This document shows, piece after piece, positions 56,772-64,000 of a DNA stretch of 64,000 bases. Location of the stretch: contig OZ037862.1 in the NCBI GenBank assembly GCA_964035575.1, forward strand, positions 868,001 to 932,000. The letters run 5' to 3'. The translations under genes were made by a program, and so were the position numbers. The notes under the pieces were generated by a model, which was not told where the DNA came from, did not search any database, and was given only the letters and a program-made list of their open reading frames with translations. Positions within the stretch are counted from its first letter, which is position 1. Each line of letters opens with the position of its first letter. Origin of the DNA: Rhynchopus sp. YZ270_cl-10. Its lineage: Eukaryota > Euglenozoa > Diplonemea > Diplonemida > Diplonemidae.

Positions 56772-59700
56772 ATGGCCCAAAAAGAGCTGATTTTGGTGAT
56801 TGGTGAGGTCGCTGCAGGGCGTGATGAATGGGTAGAACGGAAGGTCTGGAAAGAGAACCCAGCTAGCGTTGCAGTGGTGCACTTGGATAACTCAACCCGG
56901 AGTCTACACTGGGGCTGCAAACAACTAAAGACCGCCTTGGAACAACCCCGGGTACGTACTGTCATCTTCAGCGACGCATCAACAAACCTCCCTGGAGCCC
57001 GCATCGCTGTTATCCGCGCTGCGAAAGAAGTCCCAAAAATATCTCTTTACATAACAGGGGTGTACATCGAGCATGCTTGCGCTACTTTACAAAAAGTGAA
57101 TCCTGGAATGCAAGCATTGTATACGACATGGAGTGAGTCTTGGAAGGCGGCAAAGAGAGAAACTGCGAAGGGGTTTATTCGGCATTCTTCGGAACGGCAA
57201 AAGAGTGATGAGCATGTTGTTCGCAGCAGGCTTCTGCTTGATGCGGTGTATTCGAGGGAGAGCGCTGTGTCTGTTCAGGGGGTGGTGAAGCCGGTTATCA
57301 CGGAGGGGTTTGATAGCTTGGTGGTGGCGGAGGCAGCGAAGTTCTTTTGTTTTGAGCTATCCCATCCTACTGCCTGCGGGAGTACCGGAGACACTGCAAT
57401 ATCGGGAACCACCTCTGAGGCAAATATCGTTGCCACCCCAGCGAATTCGGTGGTATTTGACAACTGTGTTCTCATGTTGGATGCGTGCTTTGTGATGGAA
57501 GATTGCTCGCTCAGAAAGGGCGTGGCGAACCTGCTGCACTTCTTCTTCAATGAGAGGGGTGTGCCAGAAGCAAAGCGTATCGTGCTCTTAACGTTCACCT
57601 CTTTGCCCGACATACAACAGTTCTGGGGTGCCCCTACCATCACAACATCGGAGGCAATCGAACGTCTGTCCACAGCGTTCAAAGCGCTGAAAATGCCATA
57701 CCCGCTTTACTTCTACCTCGCCAGCACCGATCCTGCATTTCAAACCACAAAAGAGATTGCAGAATGGAGTGTCTTGAAAGCATGCAAACGCCAAAGAGGG
57801 GTCGTTCTTAACAAAATGAGTGTTTCGGATGTGGCCTATTTGCAGTACGTCTTCAAGGCAGACCTTGCAAAATTCTTTGTAGTGAGCAGCACCAGCCTGC
57901 TTGGACAGGGTACCACACACTATCAAAAGCTCTCTGCTGCAACGGGGCTGAGCTATCTCGATTTTGACCAGCTTCTTGCAGCAACGACCTCCTCCACTGC
58001 ACACCATGATGCAGGACTGCTTCAACACCTTGCCACCAAAATCCTCTTAAACACTTCAAAGGACCCTTCCGTTCAACGTTTCAACACTCTCCTATCTGAT
58101 CTTGGACCCAAAACAGACAGCCACACCAGCCTTGCACAGTACTACCCACTGCTCTTTGGGGGCGATCGCAACGTTGGAGTCTCCCATAGCCATGATGGGG
58201 TATTGGAGGGGTCTGTTTTGATGAAAGGGGCTGCGATTGCGAATAGGTTTGGATCGTTGTTCTTGGTGCATGGTGTGACGGGGGTGGTGGAGATGGAGCA
58301 GATGCTGCTGTCAAGAGAGAACCTTCCACACATGGAGGAGAAGGTGGTGCAGTTGGTGCGGTCGTTAGAGGAGACGTCGGAAAAGCTGTTTGGAGAGTCG
58401 CAAGTCGCGAAGGGGCAGAAGTTTTATAAAAAGGGAATGACATCGTTTGGTTCTGCAGTGCCAATGAAAAGCGAGATGAAGCCGGACCGTCACCACAACA
58501 ACGCTAACCTCGGGGTGACAATGCAGTGCCAAGCTGCGGACGGTAAATCTACGTATAACGTCGTTCTTCATTGCCTATACAACCCAAAATTAAGACATAT
58601 CAGCTCCTTTTCTCATATCCTCTGCGACTGTGCAAAAGAAGTCCGAAATGACTTCAGCTTCTGCAGGCATGCGACCGCTGCAACAATTCACCTTTTCACA
58701 GAAGGGATTCCTGTCACAGATTTGCCATCGTTTGATCAACCTCCTGACGTATTTGATGCTTTCTTTGGCAAAAAGGGTGACATCAAGGAGGAAGCAAGCG
58801 AACTCCAGCTTGACCCTGAGGTGAAGGAGACGCAACCCCAAGAAGAGGTACCCCAGGGAGGAGGGCTTGCAAGCAAGGCGTTTGGTATCCTTGAAAGGAT
58901 ACGGGAGTTTTGTTCACCGCCTGTTGAGAAAGATGCGATGCACCTTGCGTCCTTGAAGGTCGCAGACAAGCTTCCACGAACCGACACCATCACCGACGAA
59001 AACAACCCAGACCCCGAACCTCCACAACCCCCAAAACGCAAGGTAAAATCCCCACAACATACCAGACCTGGCGCAGCCGGAGCGCTTCCCGCTTTCATGG
59101 TTGCACCCCCGGAACCTACTCGAACCGCAAAAGCCAAGCGTGCCCGCGCAGACCCTAACGCACCACAACCACCAAAACGCCCGCTTTCAGCATACATCTT
59201 TTATATTAAACGCAATCGTCCTGAAATTGCGTTGGAAAACCCGAACGCTAAGATCACTGAAATTGCGAAGATAATGGGTGCACGCTGGAGGGCTTTGTCT
59301 GAGGCAGAAAAGGCGCCATACTGTGCTGAAGCTGCAGACGATGTTATCCGGCATAAAACGGAGCTGGCAGCGTTCCAAAGAGAGCATCCGGACTATAGCA
59401 AACCCTCTGCAAAACCACGTCAGGTAGCACCACCGGTAGCAGCCCCCGAGCAAAAGAAAACTGATGAAGAAACCTTCAACGAACGCTTTGAACGGCAAAC
59501 CTCTTGGAACGTCGATGCAGAAGGGAGATGGGTGCACGACCACGATGATCTACTCGACGGTGACGACGACGACGACGGGTTTATGTTCCCCCCCAAGAAG
59601 CGTCCCAGGCATGAAGCGCCACCTCTTCTGCCCCGTCCAAGCAAACGTAGCTACGACGAAGCCATAAAAGCCGCAAAAGATGAAGACGAAGGCAGCATCC

Positions 59701-60230
59701 TCTCTGCAGACCAAAGGGGGGTCAAAATGGAGGACAAAGAAGAAGAGACGAAGGTGCCTAAAGAGGAAGTGTTTCTTGAAGAATCCATTGATTTTGCTTG
59801 TTTTGAGCCTTTGGAGGAGGCTGCTCCGGTTTTGCAGTTGCGCAAAAATGTTGTCAATGAAACCGAACAACCGAACGAACCCCCCAAAAAGAAGCGTTGC
59901 ACTATCAAACCAGCCTTAACCCTTCCAACGCAAAAGGCTGAACCAAAGACGGAGCCTCAAATACAACAACAGTACACCAAAGGAGTGCCTGCACACACAA
60001 CGAAGAAGAAGACCACAGAAAACGACTGGGCTGTCAAAACTGAGAAGCAAGAGGACGAAGAAGAAGAAGAAATGGCCCTGGTCAAGGAAGAACCCGAGCT
60101 CATGCCCTTAGTGCGTTCGGTCCCGAAGGCGTCAAGACGGTCAGGCGGAAGCCGTGCCCTAAGTGGACTCACTGCAGCGTCTTCCTTGGGGGATGAAGTA
60201 GGGGATCTATTCTTTGGAAAGAAACGGTGA
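56772..60230 (+). CDS. PNKP-like / SWIM / HMG-box nuclear protein
   Basis: An intronless 1,152-residue protein starting MAQKELILVIGEVAAGRDEW. Residues 1-110 resemble the polynucleotide-kinase P-loop fold: VIGEVAAGRDEW sits where PNKP has 'GxPGAGKST' (Lys and Ser not conserved), then VIFSDASTNLPGARIAVIRAAKE like PNKP's 'viDaTNpdxxsRxxyi'. Residues ~215-420 weakly resemble its HAD phosphatase half (VLLTFTSLPDIQQF; YQKLSAATGLSYLDFDQLL). A SWIM-type zinc motif CDC...C-R-H lies at ~617-635. An HMG box (PKRPLSAYIFYIKRNRPEIA... WRALSEAEKAPY) spans ~800-878. Acidic tracts and the basic PPKKKRPR and PPKKKRC follow. It is probably a chromatin or DNA-repair protein. The PNKP part is tentative and likely inactive; HMG box and SWIM are firm. 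Confidence 0.7.
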   Translation: MAQKELILVIGEVAAGRDEWVERKVWKENPASVAVVHLDNSTRSLHWGCKQLKTALEQPRVRTVIFSDASTNLPGARIAVIRAAKEVPKISLYITGVYIEHACATLQKVNPGMQALYTTWSESWKAAKRETAKGFIRHSSERQKSDEHVVRSRLLLDAVYSRESAVSVQGVVKPVITEGFDSLVVAEAAKFFCFELSHPTACGSTGDTAISGTTSEANIVATPANSVVFDNCVLMLDACFVMEDCSLRKGVANLLHFFFNERGVPEAKRIVLLTFTSLPDIQQFWGAPTITTSEAIERLSTAFKALKMPYPLYFYLASTDPAFQTTKEIAEWSVLKACKRQRGVVLNKMSVSDVAYLQYVFKADLAKFFVVSSTSLLGQGTTHYQKLSAATGLSYLDFDQLLAATTSSTAHHDAGLLQHLATKILLNTSKDPSVQRFNTLLSDLGPKTDSHTSLAQYYPLLFGGDRNVGVSHSHDGVLEGSVLMKGAAIANRFGSLFLVHGVTGVVEMEQMLLSRENLPHMEEKVVQLVRSLEETSEKLFGESQVAKGQKFYKKGMTSFGSAVPMKSEMKPDRHHNNANLGVTMQCQAADGKSTYNVVLHCLYNPKLRHISSFSHILCDCAKEVRNDFSFCRHATAATIHLFTEGIPVTDLPSFDQPPDVFDAFFGKKGDIKEEASELQLDPEVKETQPQEEVPQGGGLASKAFGILERIREFCSPPVEKDAMHLASLKVADKLPRTDTITDENNPDPEPPQPPKRKVKSPQHTRPGAAGALPAFMVAPPEPTRTAKAKRARADPNAPQPPKRPLSAYIFYIKRNRPEIALENPNAKITEIAKIMGARWRALSEAEKAPYCAEAADDVIRHKTELAAFQREHPDYSKPSAKPRQVAPPVAAPEQKKTDEETFNERFERQTSWNVDAEGRWVHDHDDLLDGDDDDDGFMFPPKKRPRHEAPPLLPRPSKRSYDEAIKAAKDEDEGSILSADQRGVKMEDKEEETKVPKEEVFLEESIDFACFEPLEEAAPVLQLRKNVVNETEQPNEPPKKKRCTIKPALTLPTQKAEPKTEPQIQQQYTKGVPAHTTKKKTTENDWAVKTEKQEDEEEEEMALVKEEPELMPLVRSVPKASRRSGGSRALSGLTAASSLGDEVGDLFFGKKR

Positions 60231-60782
60231 GTATTTTTTAAGGTGTGAGGTGCAAAAGTGTGTTTTTTTTCCCTTCTTTTTTTTTTTGCTTTCCCCAACG
60301 CTTGTGTGTTCTTTGACACAGTGTACAGAGAGAATAGAGGGGATAAGCAATATCATCGTCTATATTTAGGTCTAAAAAAAAAAGTGAAAATCTGCATGGC
60401 TGCACAAAAAAAAAAAAGTATAGACACTATTAGCCCTAAGTGGGTTATCAGGTGATTGTCGACACAACAAAAAAATCAAGGGTATTTTTTATTGTCCAGC
60501 GCAGGAAGGTCTGTGGGGAAAAAAAAACATACAGGGCGGTTCTTGATGTAAGCTATGTATTATATTGTTTGGGTTCTGCGCCGTAACACGGTTTTTATTT
60601 TGTTTGTTTGTTTGAACTATTGCTGTCTAAACCTCTAAACTAAAACTCGTTTTCTGGCCCATTTTTTTTCTTTTTTTGGCGCATTTTTCTTTGCGCCAAT
60701 TAATAAGCCTCTCCCATTCAACATCCCTCACTCCTCCCTCCCCGTTTTTTTTTTAGTTTTGAAATGTTTTTTTTTCCCCCAA

Positions 60783-60823
60783 GGTGAGAAGCACGTCGAC
60801 GAGAGTCTTCGAGTCATCTCACC
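60783..60823 (+). repeat. Type I hairpin element, covarying variant
   Basis: The outer arms GGTGAGA and TCTCACC pair perfectly over seven bases. Inner GAAG/CTTC surrounds a loop containing GACGAGAG. The outer stem sequence differs from the consensus but is fully complementary. Confidence 0.7.
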
Positions 60824-60848
60824 GATTTCTCTGTTGTCTTTTGGTTTT

Positions 60849-60884
60849 AAGGTACACTGTCACGAGAGGGCTTTGTATTTCAAG
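60849..60884 (+). repeat. Type II hairpin element
   Basis: AAGGTACACTG, TCACGAGAGGG, CTTTGTATTTCAAG. AGGTACA can pair with TGTATTT (two wobbles). It is nearly identical to the element in the ABCE1 intron and lies 26 bases after a type I hairpin. Confidence 0.7.
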
Positions 60885-61149
60885 TCAGATTTTTTTACTC
60901 TATTTTTTTACTCAAGGCATCCCCCATCCTCTCCCCTCTCCCATCCTGTGCAAAAAAAAGTAAACTTCAAAACGAAAGCCCAAAAGTATTTACCCTCTTC
61001 CCAATGATAGGATACTCCTCCCGAGTAGGTGAGGTGCTGCCATGCCCAGCTGGCTGCTGTTCGATTGTGATTAATGTGGATTTTGAACAATTTGTGGCAT
61101 CCATCACCCTTCAAAACCAGAGAAAGAAAGACACAATAATTCAAGCATA

Positions 61150-61593
61150 ATGGCAGAGTTCGCCCCCTACATGCCCCCGGTCAGTGCAAGCATGCACGGC
61201 CAGTTCGCATCCGTCTTCACTGCGATCGGGTTCAGTTTGATGGCATACTTCTTCGCAGCACGCTCCCAAACAAAGTCGCCGTCCATTGCGGCAGAGCTTG
61301 TGGTCGCCTTCTTGAGCTCCCTGTTCATGGGTCTTGGTATGTAAAGATTTTATGAAAATATCTAATGTCAATCCACGATTTTTCACCTCGCACGCAAGAC
61401 GTAATGTCATACAAAGAAACAAACAAAACACACCCTTCCTGACTCCACGTTTACTACGCCACTAATCAAAAACAGAGCACAAAGCACTTTCAAAACAAAA
61501 AACATTTTCAAAAAAAAATGCCTCTCACACAAACCCCCTTCTCCCCTTACAGGAGTTCTGTTCGCATTCCTGACTGTGGGTCTCTGGGTGTAA
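61150..61593 (+). CDS. TMEM258: TMEM258/Ost5, oligosaccharyltransferase subunit
   Basis: Two exons (61150-61336 and 61553-61593; GTATGT donor, TTACAG acceptor, phase 1) give 75 residues, about the length of human TMEM258 (79). Two hydrophobic helices are separated by a short charged loop. The end LVVAFLSSLFMGLG-VLFAFLTVGLWV matches the strongly conserved TMEM258 end (SLFMGFGVLFLLLWVGIYV), and the splice junction restores it exactly. The protein is a small membrane subunit of the ER oligosaccharyltransferase that N-glycosylates secreted proteins. The secreted enzymes of this window carry many sequons. Confidence 0.93.
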
Positions 61594-62424
61594 GAAACGT
61601 TCTAGGAAGGGGTGTAGGGGTAGACTGTATTTTTTTACCCTCTTTTTTTCTTTTCTGTCCGCGGCGAATTCCCATAGTGGAAAAAAAGATGGTGTGCGCG
61701 CGAAAGAAGATGCGCTGGTCTTCATATTTTGCAAACGTATTTCCTTTGGTTCTTCTCACACTAAAAAAAAAGGATGTCGGTATTGTTGTTTTTGCATTTA
61801 CAAAAAACAACGATAGCAGCCTGTGATGGTTTTAGAGGGGGTGGCTACACAAAAACACTGTCCTTTTTTTTCTTTTTTTCTTTTTTCTCTTCCCGCCGAG
61901 AAAAAAAGGGGGCAAAATAACACAAAAGAAAGTATCGTCTCTTGAGGGGCGTTCTTTTTGCTATGCCATCGACACAAACGTGGGGATGGGTGTTGGGGTC
62001 CGGGTTAGGCCGAAATCGTAGAACGTTTTTTCATTAAAGGTTATGTGAGTGTTTTTGAAAGCTGAGGCGGGTAGGGTTCTTCAGGGAGGAACGTTGCCCT
62101 GTGGTGTTATGTACTCTTGTGGTGTGGGTACTAAGGTACTATAAAAAAAACTTTTAAAAAAAGCAAAAAAGTGGCGAAAAAAATTGACCCCAATTTTACA
62201 TTTTTTTTTGTTATTCCTCAGATACCATGGTACAAATTGATGTCAAAAAATAACTCAAATTGCTTCGGTACTAATACCCCTGAGGCCTGGCATGGGGTGG
62301 AAGCGGCGATGGATGTGTGCTTGAGCATATTTCTTCCTCCACCCTACACAGCTTCTCTCATGCTGCCCTGCCGTTCAGCACCCGACTATTGTCTTGCAGA
62401 TGTGCCCCGCGCCCTCCTTTGCAC
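61594..62424. other. Intergenic
   Basis: No gene is supported in 831 bases. It consists of T/A-rich tracts, then C/T-rich sequence with CTTGCAG (about 62393-62400) 25 bases before the next likely ATG. Confidence 0.5.
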
Positions 62425-63803
62425 ATGGACATACCGTGCAATTTACAGTACTATTTATTTCCGTTCTACTCTGGCTTCCACGGCTTTACCCTTTCCTTCC
62501 AGTTCTCAGGAGGGGTTACACCTTCGGAGTCGAGGCTTCCCCTTCCACTTCCGCTGCCACTTCACCTCCTTCAAAGTCCCCAGCTCCGTCACCCCCTGTA
62601 ACGTTAAGTAATGCCTTTACGTACTGTGGGTTTTTAAACTACCCCCTTTTGCCCCCATATTCTTTTTACAGGCACACAAAACAAAAAGGCTTCAAAGTGG
62701 CGTGCGTAGAATGTGCAGAGCGCCCAGATGGGCTTGCGCTTCTGGAGAAGGTGCTGCACCGCAATATGCAGTACTCCAATGACATGCCGGCCGCCTTTGA
62801 GACGACTCCCTCCGAGGTATCCCTACCGGGCTGCGACGCTGTGGACAGCGTACCGTCCGGTATGGAGTGGATGCTGTCGAGTCTGTCGATGGCTGCACCG
62901 CCACCACCACCACGCTACTGCATGAAGAACATGGCAGCTTCCTTCTCCACATCCTCGATCGACAACAGTAGTGACACCGACGATGACAACGATATCCTAT
63001 CTCATCCACATGCCCCTACCCCTTTCCAGGTCTGCGCACCAGGTGAAAACCAACCCAGAGAACGTGACGTGCCGCACCTCGTCTCCCACATCAACGCACT
63101 GCTGCAACACATCAACCTCCCCGGAGCTGTGGAAGAGAACAGACTCGAGGTAGACCACAACCACGATGTGGAAGAGGCAGTAACGTATTGGGGAGGCGTC
63201 TTTGCGAGGGCAGATGACATCAGCCCGCCTGTGGTGGTGGAGCCACCAAAGGAGGTGGCTCCAGTGTGCGAGGCATACACGATTGCAGAGCTGCCGGGGG
63301 ATTGTATTGGGGTGATTGCAGCGTATTTAACGATGAGCGAAACGTTGCAGCTTCATTTGTTGTGCAGGCATGTGAATTTCGCGTTGTCGGCGGATGTGAT
63401 TTGGGGGAGGTACTTCGCGGAGTGCTACAGCAAGCATGGTGAATCGAGGAGGTCAGCTGAGAAGTTCTTTCAGAGGAGGAGTAAGAACGTTGTGGTGCAC
63501 GATCTGTTGGTGCCGGCTCAGGGCGTGTTGTGTGTGTATGTGAATGGGTGGCATCCGGCGGATCAGTATACAGCATTTGCACGGCCGTGTCGCTTGCTTA
63601 CAACGGACGTTATGCCTCAGAGCAACTTCAAATCAGCGTTCCTCCGCGAACAGCAGCAGCTCTCCCTCACCGTGTCCGCATGCTACCACGCAAACTCCGC
63701 GGAGCCTGAAATAGAACCAATCCCACCCCCTCCGGAGCCAAAAAGTGGTTTCCGTAATTTTCTGAAGAAACTCTGCTGTGTTGGTGTGCCAGCAGAGAAA
63801 TAG
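62425..63803 (+). CDS. F-box-like protein
   Basis: Two exons (62425-62597 and 62672-63803) give 434 residues. The first exon uses the ATG beginning MDIPCNLQYYLFPFYSGFHG. Its phase (2) matches the second exon across a GTAACG donor and TTTACAG acceptor, whereas the overlapping longer frame from 62394 does not match. A Cys-containing segment (FKVACVECAERPDG) follows the junction. An acidic Ser/Asp patch (SIDNSSDTDDDND) lies at ~residues 150-165. Residues ~262-305 (AELPGDCIGVIAAYLTMSET ... LCRHVNFALSADVIWGRYF) fit an F-box, which would link a target to an SCF ubiquitin ligase through Skp1. The C-terminal part has no recognised substrate-binding domain. The donor is atypical, so exon 1 is less certain than exon 2. 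Confidence 0.6.
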
Positions 63804-63845
63804 GCGAAAATATCTTTTAACTGTTTTGAACTGTCACTTTCTATG

Positions 63846-63926
63846 GCGACTAAGCACCGTGAATAACCAATGTTCAAAACATTAAGTAACCTAATCAGAC
63901 TAAGCACCGTGAGGCTCAATTCATCT
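63846..63926 (+). repeat. Two partial type I hairpin elements in tandem
   Basis: GACTAAGCACCGTGA occurs at 63848-63862 and again at 63898-63912. Only the second continues to GGCTCAATTCATCTT, retaining an AGC/GCT stem with an ACCGTGAG loop and the TCATCTT arm. They lie downstream of the F-box-like gene. Confidence 0.6.
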
Positions 63927-64000
63927 TGCATATTTTGTATTTTCCCCTCTTTTTTCGTTCTTTGTTTTACTGCTTTTTTAGGATAGCAAGAATACAATAG

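Larger units (their letters stand above)
60231..61149. other. Intergenic with tandem type I and type II hairpins
   Basis: No gene is supported in 919 bases. Two hairpin-family elements lie at 60783-60823 and 60849-60884. The sequence is otherwise AT-rich. Confidence 0.55.

Noticed and set aside
62394-62671. Longer 5' frame for the F-box-like gene starting at 62394
   Set aside because: It runs through the likely intron, and its phase at the donor does not match the second exon. The frame starting at 62425 does.

Overview
This window is nuclear DNA from a flagellated, probably free-living protist. The evidence is GT-AG spliceosomal introns, alpha-tubulin, a ciliary TSNAXIP1-like protein, a divergent kinesin, a VDAC-like porin and TMEM258/Ost5. 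The code is standard and TAA, TAG and TGA are all used as stops. Coding regions are fairly GC-rich; intergenic DNA is AT-rich with long A, T, C and G runs. I cannot assign a lineage. Every gene I can support lies on the + strand.

Layout: 1-3.8 kb, gene-free AT-rich DNA with one large foldback. 3.8-8.7 kb, a secreted VHL-beta-domain protein, an XRCC2-like RAD51 paralogue and a five-exon gene joining a proline-rich segment to a CAX-like membrane domain. 8.7-10.8 kb, a decayed hAT DNA transposon with intact terminal repeats inside a G run. 11.8-19.4 kb, a kinesin-like protein whose motor domain lacks the ATP-binding loop, and a TSNAXIP1-like coiled-coil protein; between them lie a foldback element and a possible LINE/SINE remnant. 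19.7-28.1 kb, a secreted sialate O-acetylesterase-like enzyme, S-adenosylmethionine decarboxylase, and ABCE1 fused to RanBP2-type zinc fingers and an RRM-like segment. 28.6-33.6 kb, a HEAT-repeat protein. 34.2-48.6 kb, a carbohydrate-degradation cluster: two virtually identical secreted AA10-LPMO/GH5 proteins about 12 kb apart, a third AA10 protein and a secreted sushi/WD40 protein, with alpha-tubulin among them. 49.7-53.5 kb, AHA1 (Hsp90 co-chaperone) and a VDAC-like porin. 54.5-60.2 kb, a polyglutamine protein that is a rearranged partial copy of the next gene, a PNKP-like/SWIM/HMG-box nuclear protein. 61.1-63.8 kb, TMEM258/Ost5 and an F-box-like protein.

The most interesting non-genic signal is a family of short hairpins, at least twelve copies, all in the same orientation as the genes and found only in introns and intergenic DNA. 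The stem shows compensatory changes (for example CTAAGC/GCTTAG against CCAAGC/GCTTGG), the seven-base loop is conserved (about ACGAGAG), and a pyrimidine-rich tail follows. A related second element with the same loop lies 30-80 bases downstream in several places. Together with the one-strand gene order and pyrimidine/AG sites before many start codons, this suggests an RNA-level element of intron, outron or 3'-end processing. That interpretation is inference. Introns share a GTATG(T/C) donor and in most genes lie near the 3' end of the coding sequence.
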